A stretch of DNA of 15,100 nt from an uncultured Intestinimonas sp. (GCA_958435885.1 CAUBHZ010000010.1:1-15100), one strand, 5' to 3'. Counted from the stretch's first letter, positions 1-6,433 are shown. The notes: a model not told the origin generated them from the sequence alone. Translations and numbers: made by a program.

Positions 1-1
1 G

Positions 2-637
2 CTGGTGCCCCAGTCGGTGAGCTATCTGGACCCCCTACGTAAGGTGGGACCCCAGGTGGGACAGGACAAAAAAGCCGTCCGGGCCGTTCTGGACCGGTAC
101 GGCTTGGGACCGGAAGTCGAGGGGCTCTACCCCTTCCAGCTCTCCGGCGGCATGGCCCGGCGGGTCCTCATCTCCACCGCTGTGGCCGCCTCCCCCGCCC
201 TGGTCATCGCCGACGAGCCCACCCCCGGACTAGACGTCCGGGCGGCAGGCCGCATTTTAGGCCACTTCCGGGAGCTGGCTAACGCTGGGGCCGGCGTCCT
301 CCTCATCACCCACGATCTGGAGCTGGCCCTCACCATTGCCGACAAGTTGGCCGTGTTCTACGCCGGGGAGACGGTGGAGGAGGCTCCCGCCGGGGACTTC
401 GACCGGCTGGAGGACCTGCGTCACCCCTACACCCGGGCCCTGTGGCGGGCCCTCCCCCAGCACGGCTTCCACCCCATTCCCGGCACCCAACCCTACCCCG
501 GCGCCCTGCCGGAGGGCTGTCCCTTTGCCCCACGGTGTCCCAAACGCACGGCGGAGTGCGGCGGTGAGGTGCCCTACCGCCCTCTGGACGGCGGCTTCGT
601 CCGCTGCCTCCACCCGGAGAGGGGGAACGCCTCATGA
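2..637 (+). CDS. Peptide/nickel ABC transporter ATP-binding protein, OppD/DppD family (5' end outside window)
   Basis: Cytoplasmic ATPase subunit of an Opp/Dpp/Nik-type importer. The reading frame is open to the window edge, and its first residues (VPQSVSYLDPL) match the Q-loop region of this family, so the Walker A motif and true start lie upstream. The GTG at position 5 is an internal Val codon. Visible motifs are the ABC signature LSGGMARR (about 140-163), Walker B LVIADEP followed by a PGLD D-loop (about 200-235), and the H-loop THD (His at 311-313). From about 415 the protein has the oligopeptide-transporter C-terminal tail (RHPYTRALW), with four cysteines in GCPF, PRC, AEC and VRC. Tails of this kind bind a 4Fe-4S cluster in structurally characterised Dpp/Opp ATPases. 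The stop overlaps the next ATPase start in ATGA, which indicates translational coupling. The substrate (peptide, nickel or other) cannot be read from the ATPase alone. Confidence 0.93.
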   Translation: MVPQSVSYLDPLRKVGPQVGQDKKAVRAVLDRYGLGPEVEGLYPFQLSGGMARRVLISTAVAASPALVIADEPTPGLDVRAAGRILGHFRELANAGAGVLLITHDLELALTIADKLAVFYAGETVEEAPAGDFDRLEDLRHPYTRALWRALPQHGFHPIPGTQPYPGALPEGCPFAPRCPKRTAECGGEVPYRPLDGGFVRCLHPERGNAS

Positions 638-1233
638 TCCTGGAAGCCAGAGATCTCACCTTCCGTTACCACCCCAAGGGTCCCGCTGTCATCGGCAGAG
701 TGGACCTTACGCTCCGGAGCGGAGAACGGTTGGGACTCACCGGTCCCTCCGGCCGGGGCAAAACCACCCTGTGCCGGCTGCTGGCGGGCTACGACCGGCC
801 CGACGCCGGCGAGGTGCTTCTGGACGGCAAGCCGCTCTCCACTTACCGGGGCTACTGTCCGGTACAGATGGTGTGGCAGCACCCCGAGCTGGTGGTGGAC
901 CCCCTGCGCACCCTGGGCGCCACCCTTGCCGAGGGCTGGGCGGTGGAGGAGCGGGTCCTCACCGGCCTCCACATCGAGCCGGGCTGGCTCACCCGCTACC
1001 CCTCCGAGCTTTCCGGCGGGGAACTCCAGCGGTTTTGCGTGGCCCGGGCCCTGGGGCCCTCCACCCGCTTCCTCCTGTGCGACGAGCTCTCCGCCATGCT
1101 GGACCTCATTACCCAGGCTCAGATCTGGTCCTTCCTGCTGGAGGAGGCGGAACGCCGGGACCTGGGACTTCTCATCGTCAGCCACAGCGCCCCCCTGCTG
1201 GAGCGGCTGTGCACCCGCACCCAGGCCCTTTGA
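634..1233 (+). CDS. Peptide/nickel ABC transporter ATP-binding protein, short OppF/DppF-like
   Basis: Second ATPase of the same importer, 199 residues. It has Walker A GPSGRGKT (37-44), a Q-loop around Gln78-Gln82, signature LSGGELQR (126-133), Walker B FLLCDE (146-151) with a D-loop SAMLD in place of the usual TSALD, and the switch His184 in VSHS. All residues needed for ATP hydrolysis are present. The start ATG overlaps the stop of the preceding ATPase by four bases (ATGA). The protein is short: OppF/DppF proteins usually have about 250-330 residues, and this one ends right after the H-loop with no C-terminal peptide-transporter tail, unlike its partner. Related short ATPases are known in Firmicute Dpp/Nik-type systems, so this is probably natural and not a truncation. 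A terminator hairpin begins six bases after the stop, so this is the last gene of its operon. Confidence 0.93.
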   Translation: MILEARDLTFRYHPKGPAVIGRVDLTLRSGERLGLTGPSGRGKTTLCRLLAGYDRPDAGEVLLDGKPLSTYRGYCPVQMVWQHPELVVDPLRTLGATLAEGWAVEERVLTGLHIEPGWLTRYPSELSGGELQRFCVARALGPSTRFLLCDELSAMLDLITQAQIWSFLLEEAERRDLGLLIVSHSAPLLERLCTRTQAL

Positions 1234-1238
1234 CAAAG

Positions 1239-1273
1239 ACAACGCCCCGGACCGCATTGGTCCGGGGCGTTGT
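1239..1273. terminator. Terminator hairpin between convergent ABC ATPase and feoB
   Basis: A perfect 15-bp stem (1239-1253 with 1259-1273) with a 5-base loop lies between the two convergent stop codons. T-runs after the stem are weak on both strands (GCTGCTTTGG on plus, CTTTG on minus). It probably acts in both directions, with modest efficiency if purely intrinsic. Confidence 0.75.
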
Positions 1274-1301
1274 GCTGCTTTGGCATCCCACCGGGGCGGC
1301 T

Positions 1302-2558
1302 TCACATGGTGAGGGCCTGTTTGCCGCAGGAGCCCGCCTTCTGGAAGGCGTGGTCCAGCAGAAAGGCCACCCGGGGCAGGTAGCCCAGATCCTCCAGCAG
1401 CGTGAAGAGGGGGAAGAAGATGGCCATGGGGGGCAGCATCACCGCCGTCACCCAGGCCAGGGTGCGATAGGCGCCCAGCACCAGGGCGTCGTGGAGCCAG
1501 TCGGGGGCGCCCAGATACACAAAGAGGTCGGTGAGCCGGTCCTGGACCCAAAAGAGGGCCTCCGACAGCAGGTCGGAGGGCACCTGGGCACCTGCAATGG
1601 TGATCCAGAACACCAGGGCCAGCAGCGCCAGCATGGCGGGGACGCTGGTGAACCGCCCGGTGAGGAGACGGTCCAGCTTCCGGCCCCACTTTGGTCCGTC
1701 GCCGAGGCCCTTTACCGTCTCCCGGGCCAGCTCCGCCCCCCGGCGGATCTGGGCGGCGGCCACCGCCTCCTGGAAGGCCGGTCCTGTGAGACCGGCCTCC
1801 TTCAATCCCTTGCGGGCCTCTGTCAGTGCGGCGGCCACCTCTTTCTCCGCCCGCAGGTCCCGGCCCAGGGCGGTCTTCAGGCTGTCCATCAGACCGGGTT
1901 CCCCCTCCAGCAGGGAGAGCGCCACCCATTTCCCGGGAAGGCCCGTCTCCCCCACCGCGCCCTCCACCAGGGCGGCGGCGGTCTCCACTGCCGTCGGATA
2001 CGCCGCCGATGCCGGGTGAAGCTCCATCCGGCCCTCGATGACGGCCTCCACCGCCGCCATGAGAGGCTCCAGACCCTCCCGCCGCCCGGCGGAGGTGCCC
2101 ACCACCGGCACCCCCAGCCGAGCCGAGAGGCCGGCCAAGTCTACCTCCAGGCCGTTTTTCCGGGCCTCGTCCATGAGGTTGACACACACCACGGTTCTGG
2201 GCTGGACCTCCAGCACCTGGAGCACCAGTCCCAGGCTTCGCTCCAGCGCTCCGGCATCGCACACCACCACCGCGGCATCCGCCCCGCCGAAGCACAGCAG
2301 GTCCCGGGCGGCGGCCTCCTCCGGGGATTTGGCCAGGAGGGAGTAAGTACCGGGCAGGTCGGCCAGTAAGTAGTCCTGACCGTGGCGGACATGGCGGCCG
2401 GTAGCCCCCGTCACGGTCTTGCCCGGCCAGTTGCCGGTGTGCTGCCGGAGGCCGGTGAGGGCGTTGAAGAGGGTGGATTTGCCCACGTTGGGGCTGCCGG
2501 TGAGGGCCACCACCCGCTCCCCCATCCGCCGCTCCAGCCAGAATGCCCCGCCGGTCAC
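1302..2558 (-). CDS. feoB: Ferrous iron transporter FeoB, C-terminally truncated
   Basis: Inner-membrane GTPase-linked Fe(II) transporter, about 418 residues; typical FeoB has roughly 600-800. The N-terminal G domain is intact: G1 GSPNVGKST (21-29), G2 threonine in GKTVT (47-51), G3 DLPG (67-70), G4 NLMD (127-130) and G5 TSAGR (155-159). A helical GDI/spacer follows to about residue 290. The first membrane segments come next (from about 306, including VMLPPMAIFF and LEDLGYLPRVAF). The protein then ends at GKQALTM. In clostridial FeoB proteins I recall, this motif continues with a Cys-Met-Gly-Phe-Gly-Cys-Asn stretch and the second half of the channel, all absent here. The proposed start is GTG at 2558, which overlaps the feoA stop (GTGA) and has GGAGGT six bases upstream. 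An ATG at 2525 is an alternative that still precedes the G1 loop. GTPase activity may remain, but iron transport is doubtful unless the other half is encoded elsewhere. It may be a pseudogene. Confidence 0.85.
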   Translation of the reverse strand: MTGGAFWLERRMGERVVALTGSPNVGKSTLFNALTGLRQHTGNWPGKTVTGATGRHVRHGQDYLLADLPGTYSLLAKSPEEAAARDLLCFGGADAAVVVCDAGALERSLGLVLQVLEVQPRTVVCVNLMDEARKNGLEVDLAGLSARLGVPVVGTSAGRREGLEPLMAAVEAVIEGRMELHPASAAYPTAVETAAALVEGAVGETGLPGKWVALSLLEGEPGLMDSLKTALGRDLRAEKEVAAALTEARKGLKEAGLTGPAFQEAVAAAQIRRGAELARETVKGLGDGPKWGRKLDRLLTGRFTSVPAMLALLALVFWITIAGAQVPSDLLSEALFWVQDRLTDLFVYLGAPDWLHDALVLGAYRTLAWVTAVMLPPMAIFFPLFTLLEDLGYLPRVAFLLDHAFQKAGSCGKQALTM

Positions 2559-2800
2559 AACACCACCTCCGGCTCCAGGGCCACGGCGGCGGCGTCCTTG
2601 GCCCGCAGGGCCACCACACAGCCCCGGAAGGCGTAGGCGCCGGGATCGCCGGCGGGTGCCCGGCCCCGGCAGGTCACCCAGGTGCCGGGGATGAGCCCCA
2701 GGTCCAGGAGACGCCGCCGCATGGCGCCCTCTCCGCCCACCTCCACCACCTGGGCCCGGATGCCCTCGGGCAGATGATCCATCGAAAGCTGTTTTCCCAT
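2555..2800 (-). CDS. feoA: Ferrous iron transport protein FeoA
   Basis: Small cytoplasmic SH3-like beta-barrel protein, 81 residues, a partner of FeoB that is thought to modulate its GTPase or assembly. Typical FeoA features are the MRRRLLDLGLIPGT segment (residues 27-40), which matches the family's conserved R-x2-DLG-x3-G core, and a final strand pair with FRGCVVALR (58-66). ATG at 2800 is chosen because GGAG lies 8 bases upstream and the protein then begins directly before the domain. An in-frame TTG at 2821 would add only seven residues. The stop overlaps the feoB GTG start by four bases, so the two are translationally coupled. The upstream region (2801-2873) has a small inverted repeat but no clear sigma-A promoter that I could identify. 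Confidence 0.9.
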   Translation of the reverse strand: MGKQLSMDHLPEGIRAQVVEVGGEGAMRRRLLDLGLIPGTWVTCRGRAPAGDPGAYAFRGCVVALRAKDAAAVALEPEVVL

Positions 2801-2834
2801 GCTCACAGCTCCATTCCACAAAGATGATCGGCCA

Positions 2835-2850
2835 GGGACCGGACGGTCCC
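2835..2850. repeat. Short inverted repeat upstream of feoA
   Basis: GGGACC and GGTCCC arms of 6 bp are separated by GGAC, 35 bases upstream of the feoA start. It could be a leader hairpin or a dyad operator. It does not clearly match the Fur or DtxR consensus sequences I know. GC-rich DNA gives such repeats by chance, so the call is tentative. Confidence 0.35.
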
Positions 2851-2873
2851 CGCCGTCCTATCCTATGCAGAGA

Positions 2874-2910
2874 AGGACCCTGCCGTCTCAGGAAGAGATG
2901 GCAGGGTCCT
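2874..2910 (-). terminator. Terminator after the reductase/GNAT/Nudix operon
   Basis: A 15-bp stem with one G-U wobble (2874-2888 with 2896-2910) and a 7-base loop begins 10 bases after the Nudix stop codon. Read on the minus strand, the tail is TTCTCTGC, a weak U-tract. It should end the three-gene minus-strand operon and isolate feoA, which is read in the same direction. Confidence 0.75.
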
Positions 2911-2920
2911 CTGTTTTGCG

Positions 2921-3490
2921 TCAGTTGACACGGGCACGCAGCTTGGCGTTGAGCTTGGTATAGATCCGCTCCCGGAACCAGGGCTCCGAGGAGGCCGTTA
3001 CCGCCTCAGCCAGCCCGAACCAGCCCACGGCGCTGTTCTCATCCGGCTTGACCACCAGCGGCTCGGCGTCATCGGCCTCCAGCAGGTAGGTGACGTTGAG
3101 ATGGAGGTGGGAGGGCACATATCGATCCCGCTTCTCATGGCCGTCCACCGTCAGGATTTCCAGGGAAAAGAGGTCCTCCGACACCGGGCGCACCGATGTA
3201 AGGCCGCTCTCCTCCCCCACCTCCCGGAGGGCCACCCCCAGAAGGTCCCGATCCCCGTCGGCATGTCCCCCCAGCCAGGACCAGGAGTCATAGATGTTGT
3301 GATAGCACATGAGGACCTTGGTCCGGGTGGGGTCGGTGACCCAGGCCGAGGCGGTGAAGTGGGCTGTCTCGTTCTCCCGGTTCCACAGGTCCTGGCCGGA
3401 CCTGAGCATGCTCAGCAGCACCGCCCGGTCCCGCTCCTCCTGTTCGTTCCAGGGCGTATAGCCCTCCAGCTGTTCCAATAGATTTCTCAT
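2921..3490 (-). CDS. Nudix hydrolase family protein
   Basis: Predicted cytoplasmic Nudix-fold protein of 189 residues. The Nudix box runs from Gly75 to Leu97 (GGHADGD start, REVGEESGL end). The R-E-x2-E-E core (Arg89, Glu90, Glu93, Glu94) that binds the metal is present. The first Glu of the G-x5-E consensus is Arg81, a change I believe occurs in a subfamily with the GGHADGD signature. About 70 residues precede the box, longer than in minimal Nudix proteins. The substrate cannot be predicted. The start is ATG at 3490, which overlaps the stop of the GNAT gene (ATGA) with GAGGTG just upstream; a start at 3508 would need a larger overlap and is less likely. It is the last gene of the operon with the aldo/keto reductase and acetyltransferase. 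Confidence 0.88.
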   Translation of the reverse strand: MRNLLEQLEGYTPWNEQEERDRAVLLSMLRSGQDLWNRENETAHFTASAWVTDPTRTKVLMCYHNIYDSWSWLGGHADGDRDLLGVALREVGEESGLTSVRPVSEDLFSLEILTVDGHEKRDRYVPSHLHLNVTYLLEADDAEPLVVKPDENSAVGWFGLAEAVTASSEPWFRERIYTKLNAKLRARVN

Positions 3491-4023
3491 ACGCCCACCT
3501 CGATCCAATACCGCTCTGTGAACCCGTCCCCCTCGGGGACCCGGTTTTCCAACACGCCGCCATTGGCCCGGATGGTCCGGGCAGAGGCCTCGTTTTCGCT
3601 GTCGCAGGTCACCAGAACGCGGTCAAGTTTTAATCCTTCACATTTATTCAGCGCCAGCCTCAGCATCTCCTTGGCATAGCCCTTCCGGCGCTCTCCGGGC
3701 CGGACGCTGTAGCCGATGTGACCGCCGAACTGAAAGAGGTAGGCATTGAGGGCATGGCGGATGTTGACCATGCCCACCAGCCTGCGGTCGGGCCGGCGAA
3801 CGGCCAGATAGGTGTCGGCGGGCACCCGCCCTGGCCGCACCGTCTCAGGACTGCCATCCGCTCGGAGATCGGCCAGCCAGCGGGAGAAGTCGGTCGCCGC
3901 GCCCAGGTCGGCGGTGCCGTCCAGATGGTCGCCCCGGGCTTCAAATTCAGCCTTGTAGTCCCAGACTTCCGCCGCCCAGCTCTCGTCCGGCCGCACCAGC
4001 TCCAGGCGGTTCTCCCCTTCCAT
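3487..4023 (-). CDS. GNAT family N-acetyltransferase
   Basis: Predicted acetyl-CoA-dependent acetyltransferase of 178 residues. The central strand and acetyl-CoA pyrophosphate loop are seen in GYSVRPGERRKGYAKEM (about 104-120), where RRKGYA is the R/Q-x2-G-x-G/A motif. The later NEASARTIRANGG segment (144-156) is the usual C-terminal helix and turn. It resembles the predicted acetyltransferases grouped as COG3981, whose substrates are mostly unknown. ATG at 4023 is preferred: it follows the reductase stop by two bases, has GGAGG about 10 bases upstream, and avoids the long overlap of the ORF that opens at 4092. The stop overlaps the Nudix start (ATGA). The position between a reductase and a Nudix hydrolase suggests modification or repair of a small metabolite, which is inference. 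Confidence 0.88.
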   Translation of the reverse strand: MEGENRLELVRPDESWAAEVWDYKAEFEARGDHLDGTADLGAATDFSRWLADLRADGSPETVRPGRVPADTYLAVRRPDRRLVGMVNIRHALNAYLFQFGGHIGYSVRPGERRKGYAKEMLRLALNKCEGLKLDRVLVTCDSENEASARTIRANGGVLENRVPEGDGFTERYWIEVGV

Positions 4024-4025
4024 GC

Positions 4026-5147
4026 TCACAATTCCTCCAACTCCTGGCGAGCCCGAACCAGATCGGCCGGGATGGGGAGACTCTGGGGGCACTTCTCCTC
4101 ACAGGCGCCGCAGCCCACGCAGTTCTGAGGACGCTCGTCGTCGTCCATATCCTTCCACTTGAACCGGGACCGCTCCCGGTTCTGGTACATGGCCCAGTCG
4201 TTCCACAGCCGGAAGGTGCCGGGGATGTCCACCCCCGCCGGGCAGGGCATGCAGTACCGGCAGGCGGTGCAGCCGTTGCGGACCTTTTGGCGGAAAAGGG
4301 CCGCCGCCCGGTCTACCGCTGCCCGCTCCTCCTCGCTCAGGGGCTGGAAGGCGTTGAAGGTGGCCAGGTTGTCCTCCACCTGGCCCATGGTGGACATGCC
4401 GGAGAGGACGGTCATGACGTTGGGCAGGCTGGCCACCCACCGGAGGGCCCAGGAGGAGGCTGACGCCTGGGGATGCAGGGCGGTAAAGACCTCCATCACA
4501 TCGGCGGGAGGCGCCGCCAGAGCGCCGCCCTTGACCGGCTCCATGATAATGAGGGGGACCCCCAGCTCCTCGGTGAGGCGGTAGCCCTGAAGCCCGGCCT
4601 GCTCCTCGGTGTCCATGTAGTTGAGCTGGATCTGGCAGCAGTCCCAGCTCCGGGCGGTGAGGATCTCCCGGAACTCCTCATAGCTGCCGTGGAAGGAGAA
4701 GCCGAAGTGTTTGAACTCCCCCGCCGCCTGCCGCTCCAGGCACCAGTCCACCACACCGGTGTCCACCATCTCGTGCCACCGGGCGCCGTTGAGGTTGTGG
4801 AGGAGGTAGAAATCCAGATAGTCCTTCTGGAGCCGCTCCCGCTGTTCGGCGTAGATCCGCTTGGCGTCGTCCAGGGAATGGACCAGGGTGGTGGGCAGCT
4901 TGGAGGTGAGATAGTAGCTCTCCCTGGGATAGCGGGCCAGGGCCCGGCCCACAAAGTTTTCGCTCTTCCCGTTGTGGTAAAAATAGGCGGTGTCAAAGTA
5001 GTTGACTCCGCTCTGATAGGCCCGGTCCAGCATGGCCATTGCCTGCTCCTCGTCGATGGCGCCCCCCTCCAGAGTGGGGAACCGCATGCAGCCGAACCCC
5101 AGCAGGGACGGCTCCACGCCCAGCTTCTTCTGCGCTCTTCGTTCCAT
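4026..5147 (-). CDS. Aldo/keto reductase with C-terminal ferredoxin-type 4Fe-4S domain
   Basis: Predicted cytoplasmic oxidoreductase of 373 residues, of the COG1453 type. The N-terminal TIM barrel (about 1-285) carries the AKR catalytic set: Asp52 and Tyr57 in FDTAYFY, Lys83 in TSKLP and His117 in LLHNL. A C-terminal domain has two cysteine motifs, Cys293-x2-Cys296-x2-Cys299-x2-Cys302-Pro and Cys343-x2-Cys346-x2-Cys349-x3-Cys353-Pro, fitting two 4Fe-4S clusters. Such proteins are common in anaerobes and may take electrons from ferredoxin instead of, or in addition to, NAD(P)H; the substrate is unknown. The start ATG at 5147 has AGGAGG six bases upstream and begins the family-typical N-terminus. 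The frame stays open upstream to 5573, but that extension has low-complexity sequence and runs through the promoter. It is the first gene of the operon with the GNAT and Nudix genes. Confidence 0.95.
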   Translation of the reverse strand: MERRAQKKLGVEPSLLGFGCMRFPTLEGGAIDEEQAMAMLDRAYQSGVNYFDTAYFYHNGKSENFVGRALARYPRESYYLTSKLPTTLVHSLDDAKRIYAEQRERLQKDYLDFYLLHNLNGARWHEMVDTGVVDWCLERQAAGEFKHFGFSFHGSYEEFREILTARSWDCCQIQLNYMDTEEQAGLQGYRLTEELGVPLIIMEPVKGGALAAPPADVMEVFTALHPQASASSWALRWVASLPNVMTVLSGMSTMGQVEDNLATFNAFQPLSEEERAAVDRAAALFRQKVRNGCTACRYCMPCPAGVDIPGTFRLWNDWAMYQNRERSRFKWKDMDDDERPQNCVGCGACEEKCPQSLPIPADLVRARQELEEL

Positions 5148-5167
5148 ATCGCGCCTCCTGTGCTCCC

Positions 5168-5187
5168 GCCGGGCACACTGCCCCGGC
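5168..5187 (-). promoter_or_regulatory. Possible leader hairpin before the aldo/keto reductase ribosome binding site
   Basis: Read on the minus strand, an 8-bp GC-rich stem with one bulged G and a GTG loop lies between the proposed promoter and the Shine-Dalgarno sequence (5154-5159). It could tune translation or mRNA stability. No riboswitch class is recognised. Confidence 0.3.
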
Positions 5188-5203
5188 TGATTCGTATTTT
5201 TAT

Positions 5204-5232
5204 ATTTTATCACATGGCACCGCCTCCGTCTA
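5204..5232 (-). promoter_or_regulatory. Sigma-A-type promoter of the aldo/keto reductase operon
   Basis: On the minus strand, TAGACG (5227-5232, 4 of 6 to the -35 consensus) is followed by a 17-base spacer and TAAAAT (5204-5209, 5 of 6 to the -10 consensus). It lies in an AT-rich island within GC-rich DNA, with transcription expected to start near 5197, about 50 bases before the reductase ATG. Confidence 0.55.
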
Positions 5233-5261
5233 CATAGGCTGAACAGAAAGGGGGGCTCTGT

Positions 5262-5453
5262 ATGAGCGGCTGTCAGAACGGAGGGGAGGGGCTGGTCCTG
5301 CTGGCCGCGGCGGCGGCCATCCGCCTGTCCCAGGGCAAAAGCCCCGACGAGATGGGACTCCTGGCGGCCTTTTTCACCGTTTTGGGGGATCAGCTGGCCC
5401 TTTTGGCCCTGTGTTCCGGTGAAAATAACGGCAGCGATGTAAAATCTTCGTAA
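5262..5453 (+). CDS. Small DUF6774-like protein
   Basis: A 63-residue protein of unknown function. Its pattern fits the small clostridial family I recall as DUF6774: a short N-terminus with one Cys, an alanine-rich helix (LLAAAAAIRLSQ, 13-24), an acidic turn SPDEMGLL, and a second hydrophobic helix containing FFTVLGDQLALLAL. The family assignment is from memory. The two helices are amphipathic to hydrophobic, so it could be a small helical hairpin or peripheral membrane protein, but there is no clear transmembrane signal. ATG at 5262 has AAAGGGGGG (5247-5255) six bases upstream, which supports real translation. It is divergent from the reductase operon and 70 bases before ppx, which has its own candidate promoter, so a functional link to polyphosphate is not established. 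Confidence 0.72.
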   Translation: MSGCQNGGEGLVLLAAAAAIRLSQGKSPDEMGLLAAFFTVLGDQLALLALCSGENNGSDVKSS

Positions 5454-5458
5454 TCGCA

Positions 5459-5487
5459 TTGCACCGCCAGCGGAAAACGAGTACAAT
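5459..5487 (+). promoter_or_regulatory. Candidate sigma-A promoter for ppx-ppk1
   Basis: TTGCAC (5459-5464), a 17-base spacer and TACAAT (5482-5487, 5 of 6 to the -10 consensus) lie 37 bases upstream of the ppx ATG. The -35 matches only in TTG. The local AT-richness supports a promoter here. Confidence 0.5.
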
Positions 5488-5523
5488 ATGCGGTAAGAAT
5501 CACAAGAAAGTGGGGATCTCCCT

Positions 5524-6420
5524 ATGCTCTGCGGCATCGTGGACCTTGGCTCCAACACCATCCGTCTATCCATCTACCACTGCGATCAGGACCAGTTCCG
5601 CCTGCTCCTGCACAAAAAGACCATGGCCGGACTGGCCGGCTATGTGCAGGAGGGCGTCCTCTCCGACAGCGGCATCCTGGTGGCCTGCCGGACCCTGGCC
5701 GGCTACCGGGCTCTGCTGGACAACTTCAACGTCTCCCACATGCACGTCTTCGCCACCGCCTCCCTCCGCAACATCTTCAACACCGCTGAGGCCGTGGAGA
5801 CCATCCGGGACGTCACCGGCATCCAGGTGGAGGTCCTCTCCGGCGAGGAGGAGGCCGCCCTCTCCTTCCGGGGCGCCGTCCTCCCCGGCGGGGTGAGCAC
5901 CGGCGTGCTGGCCGACATCGGCGGCGGCTCCTTCGAGCTGGTGAGCTACGAGGACATGTCCATCACCTCTGCCTGCTCCCTGCCGGTGGGCTCCCTCTCC
6001 CTCTACACCCGGTTCACCGCCGGCCTCTTTCCCACCGCCGACGAGTGCCGGGAGATGCGCCGCTTCGTCAACGAACAGCTGGAGAAGGCCGGCGCCGCCC
6101 AGATCCGGCGCAAACACCTGTGCGGCGTGGGCGGCACCGTCCGGGCCGTGGCCAAGCTGTGCAACGACGTCTACGGGCGGGACCCGGAGCTGCGGACCAT
6201 GTCGGCCCAGGAGCTCAAGGACCTCTACAAGCTGCTGAAAAAGGGCGGGCGGGACACCCTGCGCCAGCTCCTCCGCTCCGCCCCCGACCGGGTCCACACC
6301 CTCCTGCCCGGCCTCATCATCCTCAATGCCATCGTCAAGACCTGCGGCGTGGAGACGGTGGAGGCCTCCTCCGCCGGCGTCCGGGAGGGTTACCTCCTGG
6401 ACCGCGTCCTGAAAATCTGA
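5524..6420 (+). CDS. ppx: Exopolyphosphatase, Ppx/GppA family (short form)
   Basis: Cytoplasmic phosphatase of the ASKHA fold, 298 residues, expected to release phosphate from the ends of polyphosphate or the 5' phosphate of pppGpp. Phosphate-binding motif 1 is VDLGSNTIRL (6-15), the catalytic acidic motif is SGEEEA (106-111), and the second phosphate loop is ADIGGGSFEL (130-139). It is the short, two-domain form; E. coli Ppx has about 510 residues with extra helical and HD-like domains that are missing here. Polyphosphate and pppGpp activities cannot be separated by sequence, but the ppk1 gene 13 bases downstream favours a role in polyphosphate turnover. The start ATG at 5524 is preceded by GTGGGGA and gives the exact family N-terminus. 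Confidence 0.93.
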   Translation: MLCGIVDLGSNTIRLSIYHCDQDQFRLLLHKKTMAGLAGYVQEGVLSDSGILVACRTLAGYRALLDNFNVSHMHVFATASLRNIFNTAEAVETIRDVTGIQVEVLSGEEEAALSFRGAVLPGGVSTGVLADIGGGSFELVSYEDMSITSACSLPVGSLSLYTRFTAGLFPTADECREMRRFVNEQLEKAGAAQIRRKHLCGVGGTVRAVAKLCNDVYGRDPELRTMSAQELKDLYKLLKKGGRDTLRQLLRSAPDRVHTLLPGLIILNAIVKTCGVETVEASSAGVREGYLLDRVLKI

Positions 6421-6433
6421 GAGGGAATGGATC

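Noticed and set aside
1302..1304. FeoB TGA as a selenocysteine codon (a Cys is expected at this position)
   Set aside because: The frame after the TGA does not encode the rest of FeoB, and a terminator hairpin follows about 30 bases later, so readthrough would not restore the protein.
336..2369. Long plus-strand open frame of about 677 codons across the ABC and feo genes
   Set aside because: It is a GC-driven shadow frame: it overlaps well-recognised genes on both strands, has Pro/Gly/Arg/His-rich low-complexity sequence and matches no family.
574..2619. Long minus-strand open frame of about 681 codons
   Set aside because: It is out of frame with feoB and antisense to the ATPase genes, and its composition is typical of a shadow frame in GC-rich DNA.
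5148..5573. N-terminal extension of the aldo/keto reductase to 5573
   Set aside because: The extension crosses the promoter and an opposing gene and has no similarity to the family N-terminus. ATG at 5147 has an ideal AGGAGG.
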